Source: Nonomuraea guangzhouensis (GTDB lineage: Bacteria; Actinomycetota; Actinomycetes; Streptosporangiales; Streptosporangiaceae). Taken from it: a DNA stretch of 64,000 nucleotides. The notes under the pieces are model-generated. The model was not told the DNA's origin, ran no database searches, and saw only the letters and a list, made by a program, of their open reading frames with translations. Below, piece by piece: positions 47,487 through 60,114 of this stretch; the first letter of the stretch is position 1; each line of letters opens with the position of its first letter. Location of the stretch: positions 434,001 to 498,000 of the forward strand of contig NZ_JAHKRM010000004.1 of assembly GCF_019396345.1 (NCBI RefSeq), read 5' to 3'. A program made the translations under genes and the position numbers.

Positions 47487-47600
47487 TTAGACCACTGGAC
47501 TCCCCTTACCGCGAATCCGCGATCCGGCCGCGCGATTTGTGAGCTTCGAGTAAAGTGCCCGACTCATCGGAGTAAATTCGGGCATTCTCTGGGGGCTGAG

Positions 47601-48212
47601 ATGTCACAACCTAGGTCCAGGCTGCTCTCTGGCCTGGTCGTGGGCTTCATGGCCATGCTCATCTGCACCATCGCACACGCGGCGGCACTCCACTACGGAG
47701 CCCGCTTCCTTCCGGCTGCCTTCCTGGCCGCCGGCGACGGTCTCTGGGCGCTGGCAGCGATCGCCTTCGCCATCGCTCTCCTCCTGTCTCTCCTGGTGTT
47801 CCTGGCCAGATCGAGCAGCCGGGTGCTGCCCTGGTGGTCAGCCCTCTGCGCGATCGCGGCGGTGGCCCTGGGCGGGACCACCGCCCGCGCGACGAGCACC
47901 GGCGGCCAGCCGGACCTGAGCCTCGACCGGCTCAGAACCACCTTCCCGAGCGAGCTGACGAACCTCTGGTCCTCGCTGAAGGACTCCTGGGAGCCTTGGC
48001 TGCCCCTGGCCGCGGCGGCGCTGACGGCCTATGTGGTCGTACGCATCCGGGTGGGCCGCGTCCGAGCCCGCCAGACGTCCGTCACCCCACCCGAGGACCC
48101 GACCCCCGCCGAACCGGAGTACCGGGCCCCCTTCGAGCCCCTCCAGAGCCCCACCAGCCCCTCCCGCCCCACCGGCGACCTCTTCGCCCCAAGGGACCCG
48201 GGCCCCGCCTGA
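47601..48212 (+). CDS. Hypothetical membrane protein
   Basis: 203 aa with about four membrane helices (around residues 10-30, 40-65, 75-92 and 132-148) and a Pro-rich cytosolic tail. No known family is recognised. It is divergent from gap. Similar small membrane proteins lie beside gap or whiA in related genomes, but function is unknown. Confidence 0.7.
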   Translation: MSQPRSRLLSGLVVGFMAMLICTIAHAAALHYGARFLPAAFLAAGDGLWALAAIAFAIALLLSLLVFLARSSSRVLPWWSALCAIAAVALGGTTARATSTGGQPDLSLDRLRTTFPSELTNLWSSLKDSWEPWLPLAAAALTAYVVVRIRVGRVRARQTSVTPPEDPTPAEPEYRAPFEPLQSPTSPSRPTGDLFAPRDPGPA

Positions 48213-48704
48213 AAAGGCACACCAGCCCGATCCACGCAATCGGCATACAAGCCCGATCCATGGACTCGGCACACGAGCTGACCCACAGAATCAGCGCACG
48301 AGCTGGCCCACGGAATCGGCGCGCAAGGCCGATCCACGGAATCGGCCGGCGATCCCGCACGTCACGGCGAGAAGCCCCCTCGCCGGAGGAGCGTTCCCCT
48401 GGACAGGGCCCAGCTCACGACGGCGGTTGGCGCCCACCGTGCCTGCCGTACAGCATGGACCGCCTTGACGACAGGCCGCGCACGGAGAGCACCCGCGCAG
48501 AAAGACCCGCACCACGATCACCAACCCGCACAGACAGGCAACCACCGACCGGCACAGGAAGACCGCACGACAATCACCGACCCGCACAGAGAACGGCTGT
48601 ACCGGGCCCGCACACGCCACGAAGCCGAACCGAGCAGCACAGAAAACGGCCTTACCAGGCCCGCGCACGCCACCAAGCCGCACAGAACCGAACAGAGAAC
48701 GGTT
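48213..48704. other. 492-bp non-coding stretch with two tandem-repeat arrays
   Basis: No convincing gene is seen: open frames here are low-complexity Pro/Arg or Cys/Trp-rich strings created by the repeats. It lies between convergent genes (the membrane protein and whiA). It contains a five-unit 25-26-bp array (48224-48351) and a 53-bp-period array (48585 onward). Confidence 0.7.
48224..48351. repeat. Degenerate 25-26-bp tandem repeat, five units, each a small hairpin
   Basis: Units start at 48224, 48250, 48276, 48301 and 48326. The shared core is CCGATCCACGGAATCGG or a close variant. The last unit forms a perfect 7-bp stem (GGCCGAT at 48327-48333 with ATCGGCC at 48341-48347) around CCACGGA. 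It may act as a transcription end or a nucleoid/structural repeat. Confidence 0.75.
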
Positions 48705-48718
48705 TCACTGGGCGAGCA
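48585..48718. repeat. 53-bp tandem repeat running into the 3' end of whiA
   Basis: Copy A (48585-48627) and copy B (48638-48680) match at 37 of 43 positions; copy C begins at 48691, exactly 53 bp further, and runs over the whiA stop codon with weaker identity. A related element at about 48515 is 56 bp before its match at 48571. Confidence 0.7.
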
Positions 48719-49685
48719 TGTCCACGGTGAGGTTGGCCTCGGTGTTGGGGATGCCCAGGTCGGTCGCGCGTTTGTCGGCCATCGCCAGCAACCGCCGGAT
48801 ACGTCCGGCGATCGCGTCCTTGGTCAGCGGCGGATCCGCGATCTGCCCCAGCTCCTCCAGCGACGCCTGCTTGTGCTCCACCCGCAGCCGCCCCGCGATC
48901 ACCAGATGGTCGGGCGCCTCGTCGCCCAGGATCTCCAGCGCCCGCTGCACCCGCGCCCCCGCCGCCACCGCCGCCCGCGCCGAGCGGCGCAGGTTGGCGT
49001 CGTCGAAGTTGGCCAGCCGGTTGGCCGTGGCCCGCACCTCGCGGCGCATCCGCCGTTCCTCCCAGGCCAGCACGCTGTCGTGCGCCCCGAGCCGCGTGAG
49101 CAGCGCGCTGATGGCGTCGCCGTCACGCACCACCACCCGGTCGACGCCGCGCACCTCCCGCGCCTTGGCGTGGATCTTGAGCCGGCGCGCCGAGCCCACC
49201 AGCGCCAGCGCCGCCTCGGGCCCCGGGCAGGTCACCTCCAGCGACATGGAACGCCCGGGCTCGGTCAGCGAGCCGTGCGCCAGGAACGCCCCGCGCCACG
49301 CGGCCTCGGCGTCGCAGGCGGCCCCCGCCACCACCTGACGAGGCAGGCCGCGCACCGGGCGCCCGTGATTGTCGATCAGACCCGTCTGCCGGGCCAGCGC
49401 CTCACCGTCGCGGTAGACGCGCACGACATAGCGCGATCCCTTGCGCAGCCCGGCGGGTGCCAGCACGAGCACCTCGGCCTTGTGACCGAACACCTCCCCG
49501 ATGTCCTTGATCAGCCGCCGCGCGGTGGCGTTGGTGTCGAGCTCCGCCTCGATCACGATGCGCCCGCCCACCAGGTGCAGCCCACTGGCGAACCGCAACA
49601 GCGTGGACACCTCCGCCTTCCGGCAGCAGGGCTTCAGCACTGGCAGGCGGCTCAGCTCGTCCTTCACCACACCCGTCATCGCCAT
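48705..49685 (-). CDS. whiA: WhiA, sporulation/cell-division regulator
   Basis: 326 aa. WhiA has a LAGLIDADG-like N-terminal part and a C-terminal HTH ([22 protein letters not shown], here the [14 protein letters not shown] stretch). In actinobacteria it works with WhiB to activate division genes. The ATG at 49685 follows GGGGGAGGA; a second ATG two codons on is possible. Third gene of the uvrC-rapZ-yvcK-whiA string. Confidence 0.96.
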   Translation of the reverse strand: MAMTGVVKDELSRLPVLKPCCRKAEVSTLLRFASGLHLVGGRIVIEAELDTNATARRLIKDIGEVFGHKAEVLVLAPAGLRKGSRYVVRVYRDGEALARQTGLIDNHGRPVRGLPRQVVAGAACDAEAAWRGAFLAHGSLTEPGRSMSLEVTCPGPEAALALVGSARRLKIHAKAREVRGVDRVVVRDGDAISALLTRLGAHDSVLAWEERRMRREVRATANRLANFDDANLRRSARAAVAAGARVQRALEILGDEAPDHLVIAGRLRVEHKQASLEELGQIADPPLTKDAIAGRIRRLLAMADKRATDLGIPNTEANLTVDMLAQ

Positions 49686-49756
49686 AAGCGTTAGTCCTCC
49701 CCCATTCAGACCGACTCTCAGCAGTCTCTCGCACCTTTGCGCCGCGCCGACCAGGA

Positions 49757-50788
49757 TCAACGCTTCTGGAGGAAAATCTCGTCCAGGACGGAGGCAAGAC
49801 GTCGTGCGTCATGTCGGGGAGAGCCGTCGGCGGCGGCGACGTCGGCCATGACGAGCCGCCCGCCGAGCGCGGCGGCGGCCTTCTCCAGGGCGTCGGGGTC
49901 ATCGACCACGCCGGTGTCGGCGAGCACGACGTCGACCCGCAGATCGCGCGCGTGCTGCCGGAGCACCTCCAGGTGCTGCTGGGGTGAGAAGTCGTCGGTC
50001 TCGCCGGGCTGCGGCGCCAGGTTGAGCGTGACCAGCCGCTTGGCCTTCGACTCGTGCAGCGCCCTGGCCAGCGCGGGCACCTTGAGATGCGGTAACACGC
50101 TGGTGAACCAGGACCCCGGCCCGAACACCAGCCAGTCGGCCTCCAGCACGGCCCGCACGGCCTCGGGCCGCGCGGGCGGGTCCTCCGGCACCAGCGAGAT
50201 GGCCTGCACCCGGCCGGGGGTCAGCGCGCAGGCCACCTGCCCGCGTACGGTCGAGATGACGCCGTCGAGCTCCACCTCGGCCACGATGTCGAGCGGCACC
50301 GACGCCATCGGCAGCACCCGGCCGTGCGCGCCGAGCAGCCGGCCCACCCAGTCGAGGCCCGCCACGGGGTCGCCGAGCAGCTCCCACAGCGCCACGATGA
50401 GCAGGTTGCCCACGGCGTGGCCGTGCAGATCGCCCTCGCTCCGGAAGCGGTGCTGGACGACCTCGCTCCAGGTGCTCCCCCACTCGTCGTCGCCGCAGAG
50501 CGCGGCCAGCGCCATGCGCAGGTCGCCGGGAGGCAGTACGCCGAGCTCGCGCCTGAGCCGCCCGCTGGAGCCGCCGTCGTCGGCGACCGTCACCACCGCG
50601 GTGAGGTCACCGGCCACGCCGCGCAGCGCGGAGAGCGAAGCGTAGAGCCCGTGACCACCGCCCAGCGCCACCACCCGCGGCCTATCCTCGGACACCGTGC
50701 CCGCTAGATCACCGGCCAGGCCCGCCAGATCACCGGACACCGGCCCCGCTACGACCGCGTCACCTGGGGCGTCGCCCTCATCGGTCAC
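49757..50788 (-). CDS. yvcK: YvcK/CofD-like UDP-GlcNAc-binding protein (gluconeogenesis factor)
   Basis: 343 aa. The [14 protein letters not shown] nucleotide loop, [12 protein letters not shown] and GHAVGNLLI motifs define the family, needed for envelope growth in several bacteria. It overlaps rapZ by 4 bp. Low-complexity Ala/Gly/Asp residues form the first 35 positions. Confidence 0.94.
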   Translation of the reverse strand: MTDEGDAPGDAVVAGPVSGDLAGLAGDLAGTVSEDRPRVVALGGGHGLYASLSALRGVAGDLTAVVTVADDGGSSGRLRRELGVLPPGDLRMALAALCGDDEWGSTWSEVVQHRFRSEGDLHGHAVGNLLIVALWELLGDPVAGLDWVGRLLGAHGRVLPMASVPLDIVAEVELDGVISTVRGQVACALTPGRVQAISLVPEDPPARPEAVRAVLEADWLVFGPGSWFTSVLPHLKVPALARALHESKAKRLVTLNLAPQPGETDDFSPQQHLEVLRQHARDLRVDVVLADTGVVDDPDALEKAAAALGGRLVMADVAAADGSPRHDARRLASVLDEIFLQKR

Positions 50789-51651
50789 TCCCGCCCCACA
50801 TCCCGGTGGCTGACCTGTACTTCCATGCCGCGGTCACGCAGGCGGCCGGCGACCTGCTCGGCCATGGCCACGCTGCGGTGCTTGCCGCCCGTGCAGCCCA
50901 CCGCCAGCGTCGCGTAGCTCTTGCCCTCGCGCGCGTATCCGGCGGCGATCACCTGCAGAACCTCCTCGTACGCGTCGAGGAACTCCTTCGCGCCGGGCTG
51001 GCCCAGCACATAGTCGCGCACCGGCGCGTCCAGCCCGTTCATCGGCCGCAGGTCCGGCACCCAGTGCGGATTGGGCAGGAACCGGCAGTCGACCACGAGG
51101 TCGGCGTCGACCGGCAGCCCGTACTTGAAGCCGAACGAGACCACGTTGAGCCGCAGCCCCGGCCGGTCCTCACCGCCGAAGAAGTTGACGATCTTGCTGC
51201 GCAGCTCGTGCACGTTGAGCGAGGAGGTGTCGATCACCAGGTCGGCGTTGGCCCGCACCTCGCGCAGGATGCCCCGCTCACGGGCGATGCCGTCGACCAG
51301 GCGGCCCTCGCCCTGGAGCGGGTGCGGTCTGCGGACGTTCTCGAACCTGCGCACCAGCCCCTCGTCGCTGGCTTCCAGGAACACCACGCGCACGCGTACG
51401 CCCCGGCCTTCGAGCTCTTCGATGGCGGCGTTGAGGTCGGTGGTGAAGGCCAGGCTGCGCACGTCGACGACGGCGGCCACCTTGTCGGCGGCCAGCTTGA
51501 CCTTGCCCGCCTCCTCCGCCATGGCGAACAGCAGACCCGGCGGCAGGTTGTCGATGACGAACCAGCCCAGATCTTCCAACGCCTTGGCCGCGGTGCTGCG
51601 CCCCGCCCCTGACATGCCGGTGACGATGACGAACGCCGGCTCGGTGTTCAT
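50785..51651 (-). CDS. rapZ: RapZ-family nucleotide-binding protein
   Basis: 288 aa. P-loop GMSGAGRST near the N-terminus, then the VDVRS and CTGGKHRSV motifs of the C-terminal domain. In enteric bacteria RapZ controls GlmZ sRNA; in actinobacteria the role is unknown. ATG at 51651, 22 bp after uvrC. Confidence 0.95.
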   Translation of the reverse strand: MNTEPAFVIVTGMSGAGRSTAAKALEDLGWFVIDNLPPGLLFAMAEEAGKVKLAADKVAAVVDVRSLAFTTDLNAAIEELEGRGVRVRVVFLEASDEGLVRRFENVRRPHPLQGEGRLVDGIARERGILREVRANADLVIDTSSLNVHELRSKIVNFFGGEDRPGLRLNVVSFGFKYGLPVDADLVVDCRFLPNPHWVPDLRPMNGLDAPVRDYVLGQPGAKEFLDAYEEVLQVIAAGYAREGKSYATLAVGCTGGKHRSVAMAEQVAGRLRDRGMEVQVSHRDVGRE

Positions 51652-51673
51652 TGCCTCACTCCGTTCGGCGGGC

Positions 51674-53608
51674 TCACTGTCCCTCCCCCTTCAGCGTCGA
51701 CGCGATCACCTCGGCGATGGCCGGACCGATGCCGGGGACCTGGCAGATCTCGGCGGCAGTGGCCTCGCGCAGCTTCTTCACGGAGCCGAAGTGTTTGAGA
51801 AGCGCCTGCCTGCGCGCCGGCCCCAAGCCGGGCACGGTGTCCAGCGCGCTCTCCTTCACGGTCTTGGACCTCTTAGCACGATGGTAGGTGATGGCGAACC
51901 GGTGTGCTTCGTCCCGCACGCGTTGCAGCAGGTAGAGACCCTCACTTGAGCGTGGCATGATCACCGGCTGATCGTCGCCGGGCAGCCACACCTCTTCGAG
52001 CCGTTTGGCCAGACCGCACACGGCGACGTCGTCGATGCCGAGCTCGTCGAGCGCCCGCTGGGCGGCGGCCGCCTGGGGGCCCGCGCCGTCGACCACGACC
52101 AGATTGGGCGGGTAGGCGAACTTGCGCGGCTTTCCGGTCTCCGGATCGATGGGCCCGTTGGGTCCCTCGGGGTCGTCGTCGGCCGCCAGCTCGCCGGTGG
52201 CCGAGCGCTCCTCCAGATAGCGCCGGAACCGCCGCTGGATGACCTCGTAGATGGAGGCGACGTCGCCTTCCTTGGTCCGGACGGCGAACCGGCGGTATTC
52301 GCTCTTGCGCGGCAGGCCGTCCTCGAACACCACCATCGACGCCACGACGTTCTCGCCCTGCAGGTGGGAGACGTCGTAGCACTCGACGCGCAGCGGCACC
52401 TGGTCGAGGTCGAGCGCGTCGGCGATCTCCTGCAGCGCCTTGCTGCGGGTGGTCAGGTCGCCGGCCCGGCGGATCTTGTGCTGGGCGAGCGACTCCTTCG
52501 CGTTGCGCTCGACGGTCTCCATCAGCGACTTCTTGTCGCCGCGCTGCGGCACCCGGACCTCGACCCGGGCGCGGCGCTGCTCCGACAGCAGCTCGGTGAG
52601 CGCCTCGGCGTCAGGCGGCAGCACGGGCACGAGGACCTCGCGGGGCATCGACTCGGCGCCCGCGTCGCCGTACATCTGCAGCAGGAACTGCTCGACCAGC
52701 TCGCCGGGCGAGGCCTCCTCGACCTTGTCGACCACCCAGCCGCGCTGGCCGCGGATGCGCCCGCCACGCACGTAGAAGACCTGGACGGCGGCTTCGAGCG
52801 GGTCTTCGGCCAGCGCGATCACATCCGCGTCGGTGCCCTCGCCGAGGACGACGGCCTGCTTCTCCAGAGCGCGCTGCAGGGCCTGGATGTCGTCGCGGAG
52901 CCTGGCGGCCCGCTCGTATTCCTGCTCCGCGGCGGCCTCGCGCATGTCGCGCTCCAGCCGCTTGATGAAGCGGCCGGTGTTGCCCGCCATGAAGTCGCAG
53001 AAGTCTTCGGCCAGGTCGCGGTGCTCCTCCGGCGTGACCCGGCCGACGCACGGCGCCGAGCACTTGTCGATGTAGCCGAGCAGGCACGGCCTGCCGATCT
53101 GCCCGGCCCGCTTGAACACGCCCGCGCTGCACGTGCGGACGGGGAAGACGCGCAGCAGCAGGTCGACGGTCTCGCGGATGGCCCAGGCGTGCGAGTAGGG
53201 GCCGAAGTAGCGGGTGCCCTTGCGCTTGGCGCCCCGCATCACCTGCACGCGCGGGAAGTCCTCGGCCATGGTGACGGCGAGGTAGGGGTAGGACTTGTCG
53301 TCGCGGTATTTGACGTTGAAGCGCGGGTCGAACTCCTTGATCCAGGAGTATTCGAGCTGCAGCGCCTCGACCTCGGTGCCGACCACCGTCCAGTCGACGT
53401 CGGCGGCGGTGGTGAGCATCGACTGCGTGCGCGGGTGCAGCGCGGAGAAGTCGGCGAAGTAGGAGTTGAGCCGCTGCCGCAGGCTCTTGGCCTTGCCGAC
53501 GTAGATCACTCGGCCATGCGTGTCCCTGAACCGGTAGACCCCCGGAGAGTCGGGAATGGAGCCCGACCGGGGCCGGAAGCTCAGGGGGCTGCGCGTTGAT
53601 CTCGCCAC
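51674..53608 (-). CDS. uvrC: UvrC, excinuclease ABC subunit C
   Basis: 644 aa. N-terminal GIY-YIG domain ([21 protein letters not shown], about residues 23-43), a UVR motif region, an RNase H-like nuclease and C-terminal helix-hairpin-helix repeats ([22 protein letters not shown]). It makes both incisions in nucleotide excision repair. GTG 53608 or TTG 53614 could be the start. The frame is preceded by a terminator hairpin at 53642-53674. Confidence 0.97.
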   Translation of the reverse strand: MARSTRSPLSFRPRSGSIPDSPGVYRFRDTHGRVIYVGKAKSLRQRLNSYFADFSALHPRTQSMLTTAADVDWTVVGTEVEALQLEYSWIKEFDPRFNVKYRDDKSYPYLAVTMAEDFPRVQVMRGAKRKGTRYFGPYSHAWAIRETVDLLLRVFPVRTCSAGVFKRAGQIGRPCLLGYIDKCSAPCVGRVTPEEHRDLAEDFCDFMAGNTGRFIKRLERDMREAAAEQEYERAARLRDDIQALQRALEKQAVVLGEGTDADVIALAEDPLEAAVQVFYVRGGRIRGQRGWVVDKVEEASPGELVEQFLLQMYGDAGAESMPREVLVPVLPPDAEALTELLSEQRRARVEVRVPQRGDKKSLMETVERNAKESLAQHKIRRAGDLTTRSKALQEIADALDLDQVPLRVECYDVSHLQGENVVASMVVFEDGLPRKSEYRRFAVRTKEGDVASIYEVIQRRFRRYLEERSATGELAADDDPEGPNGPIDPETGKPRKFAYPPNLVVVDGAGPQAAAAQRALDELGIDDVAVCGLAKRLEEVWLPGDDQPVIMPRSSEGLYLLQRVRDEAHRFAITYHRAKRSKTVKESALDTVPGLGPARRQALLKHFGSVKKLREATAAEICQVPGIGPAIAEVIASTLKGEGQ

Positions 53609-53641
53609 GTTCAAAGACTAACGGGCCGCACCGACAAGGCA

Positions 53642-53674
53642 GCCCGCCGTACCAGTCATCCTGGTACGGCGGGC
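53642..53674. terminator. Strong hairpin after the Rieske lipoprotein genes
   Basis: A perfect 14-bp stem (GCCCGCCGTACCAG at 53642-53655 with 53661-53674) and a TCATC loop. It lies 6 bp beyond the last Rieske stop and separates the triplet from uvrC. Confidence 0.9.
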
Positions 53675-53680
53675 GTGCGC

Positions 53681-54121
53681 CTAGGCGAGCGTGATCTGAT
53701 CTCCGTCCACCTTGATCTGCTGCTCCGGAAGCGGCTTCTTGGCCGGTCCGGCGGTGACGGAGCCATCCTCGATCTTGAACTTGCTGCCATGGCACGGGCA
53801 GTCGATCGTGCCGTTCGCGACGCTGGCCACCGAACACCCCTGGTGGGTGCAGATCGCGCTGAACGCCTTGAACTCGCCCGACTTGGGCTGCACTACCACC
53901 ACCTTCTGCTCCTTGAAGACCGTCCCCCCACCGACGGGGATCTCGGAGGTCTTCGCCAGCGCGCCACCCGCGGCAGCCGGAGCGCTGGACTCCGTCGTGG
54001 CCGCCGAGGCCTGCGTGCCGGACGTGGCGTCATTACTACCGCACGCGGTCAGCGCCAGTGCCAGGCCACCCACACCCACACCGGCGATCACCGCCCTGCG
54101 ACTCTGAAGGTCTTCTCCCAT
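53681..54121 (-). CDS. Rieske [2Fe-2S] lipoprotein 1 of 3
   Basis: 146 aa. The twin-arginine SRRAV and lipobox LTAC at the N-terminus predict Tat export and lipid anchoring outside the membrane. The Rieske ligands are in CTHQGC and CPCHGSKF, with the disulfide cysteines of high-potential types. A Ser/Ala/Thr-rich linker of about 30 residues separates anchor and domain. ATG 54121 was preferred to 54157 so that the Tat motif is near the N-terminus. Confidence 0.9.
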   Translation of the reverse strand: MGEDLQSRRAVIAGVGVGGLALALTACGSNDATSGTQASAATTESSAPAAAGGALAKTSEIPVGGGTVFKEQKVVVVQPKSGEFKAFSAICTHQGCSVASVANGTIDCPCHGSKFKIEDGSVTAGPAKKPLPEQQIKVDGDQITLA

Positions 54122-54166
54122 GTCGCCCACCCAACCGCACACAGGTGAGAAATTCATGAGGACTCG

Positions 54167-54622
54167 CTACGCGAGCGTGATCTTGCCGTCGCTCACCTTG
54201 ATCTTCTTCTCCGCCAGCGGCTCGGAAGCCGGCCCACCTGCGACAGAACCATCCGAGATCTTGAACTTGCTCCCGTGGCACGGGCAATTGATGGTGCCGT
54301 CGGCCACCTCGTCGACCGTGCACCCCTGATGGGTGCAGACCGCCGTGAACGCCTTGAACTCACCCTCCGTCGGCTGGGTGACCACGATCTTCTGGCTCTC
54401 GAAGACCTTCCCGCCCCCGCTGGGGATGTCGCCGGTGTCGGCGAGCGCCTTGGCGCCGGTTGACTTCTTCTTCTTCGGAGCCTCGGACGACGGTTCGTCG
54501 GCCGGGGGTGCCTCACTCGCCTGAGTCGTGGGCGAGCCGTAGCTCGCGCAAGCGGTCATCACCACTGCGAGCCCGGCGCCTCCGGCTCCAAGCACCACCG
54601 CCCGGCGCGTCGTTTCGGTCAT
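54167..54622 (-). CDS. Rieske [2Fe-2S] lipoprotein 2 of 3
   Basis: 151 aa. Tat motif TRRAV, lipobox MTAC, Lys/Pro-rich linker, and Rieske ligands CTHQGC and CPCHGSKF. The C-terminal half is closely similar to copy 1 (GSKFKI, DGSV), so the pair is a recent duplication relative to copy 3. ATG 54622 with GGGAGGAC. Role in electron transfer is inferred from the family. Confidence 0.9.
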   Translation of the reverse strand: MTETTRRAVVLGAGGAGLAVVMTACASYGSPTTQASEAPPADEPSSEAPKKKKSTGAKALADTGDIPSGGGKVFESQKIVVTQPTEGEFKAFTAVCTHQGCTVDEVADGTINCPCHGSKFKISDGSVAGGPASEPLAEKKIKVSDGKITLA

Positions 54623-54726
54623 CGTGCGTCCTCCCAGGTCTAGTTCTCTCTTTAGGTACGGCCAGCGCCCTCGCGCCGGTTCAGCGTGCCGTACGCCAAT
54701 CCCGGAAACCACGCAGAATTACCTGT

Positions 54727-55155
54727 TCAAACCACCACGACGCCGTCACCCTCGACTTTGACCCGATAGACCACCAGCGGCGCGGTCGCGGGCCCCTGCA
54801 GCGCCTTGCCGCTGTCGGCAGCGAACTCGCTGCCGTGGCACCCGCACGTCATGACGTTCTTCTCGGGCGCGCTAACGACACACCCCTTGTGCGTGCAGAC
54901 CGCGCTGAACGCCTTGAAGACGCCCTTCGCCGGCTGGGTGACCACGATCTTGTACTCCTGCACGACGATGCCACCGCCCACGGGCACGTCCGCGACCTTG
55001 GCGAGCACCTTCCCCTTGATCCCGGCCACCGGCTCCGCCTTGGCACCGCTGCCGCAGCCCGCGACCGCGAGCCCGCACGCCGCCAATCCGGCCGCTCCCA
55101 GCGCCTCGCGACGCCCGATTTCAGGCATGGCGCTGCCCAGCTCCGTCATCCCCAT
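54727..55155 (-). CDS. Rieske [2Fe-2S] lipoprotein 3 of 3
   Basis: 142 aa. Tat-like GRREA and lipobox VAGC, then Rieske ligands CTHKGC and CGCHGSEF. Differs from the other two (Cys-Gly-Cys instead of Cys-Pro-Cys, and a longer spacer), so is the most divergent copy. The start is placed at ATG 55155 with GGAAGGG upstream; longer frames were rejected. First of the three in transcription order. Confidence 0.88.
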   Translation of the reverse strand: MGMTELGSAMPEIGRREALGAAGLAACGLAVAGCGSGAKAEPVAGIKGKVLAKVADVPVGGGIVVQEYKIVVTQPAKGVFKAFSAVCTHKGCVVSAPEKNVMTCGCHGSEFAADSGKALQGPATAPLVVYRVKVEGDGVVVV

Positions 55156-55615
55156 GGTGCCGACCCTTCCCCGTGGCCACTGACCCCCTGCAGGCCAGGC
55201 CGCTGTCGTCGGGTCAACTTTATTGCCGACCCCCCTCGGTCCCCCGCCCGGGTCAGGCCCACGGACCGAGCGGCCACCCACTCCAGCGGGCCTCGGCCGG
55301 GCCACCCGGGGACCCGGGATCGTCCCGCAGCGCCGAACGGCCGCCTGCCCCGAACACCCGAACGGCCGCCTCCCGCGCCAGGGACCGTTCGTTCAGCGGC
55401 TGACCGCACCACCAGATGTCTCCGCCGGGACCCGCACAACCGATGCGGCCCGCACGGCCGCCCGCCTCAACACCACAGCCATCACCAGGCAGCACCCGAC
55501 CCCGCCCCTGGACACGGTCAGGTCCGAGGAGCGGGGTCACATGGCGTGCGAACCCCGAGGCCCGGAAGGTGCGTAGTTCTGTGCAGTGGACCCCCGCCGC
55601 ACAGAACCCCACCCC
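55156..55615. other. 460-bp intergenic stretch between Rieske 3 and uvrA
   Basis: No gene is supported; the open frames are proline/arginine-rich by composition. Only the hairpin at 55576-55607 stands out. It should hold the promoter of the Rieske genes. Confidence 0.6.
55576..55607. terminator. Hairpin after uvrA
   Basis: A perfect 9-bp stem (GTTCTGTGC at 55576-55584 with GCACAGAAC at 55599-55607) and a 14-nt loop, 9 bp beyond the uvrA stop. Plausible terminator for the minus-strand uvrA message. Confidence 0.6.
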
Positions 55616-58456
<2,841 letters not shown>

Positions 58457-58673
58457 GGCGATCCCGGATGTCGAAAGGCGGATAGGTCCACGGGGGATGG
58501 TAGACGGGGGCTCCGACAATTTCGGCGGCCCGCAGTCCGAACCCCGAAAATCCGTCGCTACCAGGTTACGGCCTACTCCCACCCCTACAGGAGGCCTTTA
58601 GCTCGCAACCGCATGACCTGCGATTTTATGCCCAGGGACCTCCCCGCACCCACCAAATGATGAAATATCCGGC

Positions 58674-59441
58674 ATGACCGTTCTGCTGGCGCTCCAGGCC
58701 GAGCTGGCCGCGGCGACCGACCGTTTCCTGGCCACGGCAGGGTCCCTTACCGACGACGACCTCGCCGCGCCCTCGCTCCTTCCGGGCTGGTCCAGGGGTC
58801 ACGTGCTCTCCCACATGGCGGGGAACGCCGGCAGCCACATCAACCTGCTGACCTGGGCCAGGACCGGCATCGAGACACCGCAGTACCCGACCCCCGAGGC
58901 CAGGACGGCGGGGATCGAGGCGGGCGCGGGCCGTACCGCCGCCGAGCACGTGGCCGAACTGGAGGCCGGCACCGCCCGGCTGGCCGCCGCGATCCGTGAC
59001 CTGCCGGAGGCGGCGTGGCGCGCGACCGTCGCGGGCATGCGCCCGCCGCCGCACCCCGCCTGGTACATCCTCGTACGGCGGCTGCGCGAGGTCGAAGTGC
59101 ACCACGTGGACCTCGGCGCGGGGTACGGCCCGGCGGACTGGCCGCGGACGTTCGTCCACCGCGAACTCCACGACAGCCTGCGGACCTGGCCGCACGCCCA
59201 GAGCACGGTCAGCGAGATCAGCGTGCGCGGCGGGCGGACGTGGCGCGGCCTGGGCTCCGGCCCCGCGGTCGAGGGCGGCGCGGCCGACGTCCTGGCATGG
59301 CTCATCGGGAGATCCGATGGTGAGGGCGTTAGGGTGGTGACAGTGGGGCGACCGTCCATGCCGGTTCCCTTGGCGCCGCCTTGGTTGACGATGCCCGCCC
59401 CCGCTGATCTGCCCGCGACGCCCCCGAAGGACTATCCATGA
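58674..59441 (+). CDS. DinB-like maleylpyruvate isomerase family, mycothiol-dependent enzyme
   Basis: 255 aa. The N-terminal MDMPI domain begins like other members (LLALQAELAAATDRFLATAGSLTDDDLAAPSLLPGWSRGHV, a typical helical bundle) with metal-site histidines in HVLSHMAGN and in VEVHHVDLG. Family members use mycothiol. Substrate unknown. It overlaps the MBL gene by 4 bp. Confidence 0.85.
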   Translation: MTVLLALQAELAAATDRFLATAGSLTDDDLAAPSLLPGWSRGHVLSHMAGNAGSHINLLTWARTGIETPQYPTPEARTAGIEAGAGRTAAEHVAELEAGTARLAAAIRDLPEAAWRATVAGMRPPPHPAWYILVRRLREVEVHHVDLGAGYGPADWPRTFVHRELHDSLRTWPHAQSTVSEISVRGGRTWRGLGSGPAVEGGAADVLAWLIGRSDGEGVRVVTVGRPSMPVPLAPPWLTMPAPADLPATPPKDYP

Positions 59442-60094
59442 CCTATACAGGTGACGTCCAGGTCGGCGGTCCCGCCGACGTACGCGAGCTCCCGAAGCTG
59501 TCGATCTGGAAGCTGGCAGTCGGGCCGTTCGACAACAACGCCTACCTGCTGCGCTGCACCGAGACCGGCGACGGATTGCTGATCGACGCCGCGGCGGAGG
59601 CCGACCGGCTGCTCGCGCTCTTCTCCGACCAGCCGATCAGCGAGATCGTCACGACCCACCAGCACGGCGACCACTGGCAGGCGCTGGAGCAGGTGGTCAA
59701 GGTGACGGGCGCCCAGGTGATCGCGCATCCGCTCGACGCGCCCGCGCTGCCGGTCCCGGTGGACCGCACGGTCGAGCACGGTGACACGATCGCGGTCGGC
59801 GTGGTCGACCTCGAGGTGATCCACCTGCGCGGACACACGCCGGGCTCGATCGCCCTGCTGTACGAAGGCGGCAAGGGGGAGACACACCTGTTCACCGGCG
59901 ACTCGCTCTTCCCCGGCGGGGTGGGCAACACCCAGAAGGACCCGGAGCGCTTCGCCCAGCTCTACAACGACGTCGTCGAGCGGATCTTCAACCGGCTGCC
60001 CGACGACACGTGGGTCTACCCGGGCCACGGCAAGGACACCACGCTCGGCGCCGAGCGCCCGTCGCTCCAGGAATGGCAGGCCAGAGGCTGGTAA
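59438..60094 (+). CDS. MBL-fold (glyoxalase II-like) hydrolase
   Basis: 218 aa. Metal motif THQHGDHW and later His/Asp ligands (LRGHTPGS, TGDSLF, YPGHG) are intact. Glyoxalase II or related thioester hydrolase, possibly acting on mycothiol conjugates given its partner gene. Overlaps the preceding gene by 4 bp. Confidence 0.9.
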   Translation: MTYTGDVQVGGPADVRELPKLSIWKLAVGPFDNNAYLLRCTETGDGLLIDAAAEADRLLALFSDQPISEIVTTHQHGDHWQALEQVVKVTGAQVIAHPLDAPALPVPVDRTVEHGDTIAVGVVDLEVIHLRGHTPGSIALLYEGGKGETHLFTGDSLFPGGVGNTQKDPERFAQLYNDVVERIFNRLPDDTWVYPGHGKDTTLGAERPSLQEWQARGW

Positions 60095-60114
60095 ACACCC
60101 TCGCGCGGCCCCGG

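Noticed and set aside
48029..48360. Cys/Trp-rich repeat-encoded frames in the repeat region
   Set aside because: They arise from the 25-26-bp repeats, lack ribosome sites and would overlap each other on the same strand.
54656..54694. GTACGGC...GCCGTAC inverted repeat between Rieske genes 2 and 3
   Set aside because: Only 7 bp with a 25-nt loop; insufficient for a terminator call.
58457..58673. Possible LexA/SOS box upstream of uvrA
   Set aside because: No CGAAC-N4-GTTCG-type site is present; CCGACAATTTCGG is too weak.
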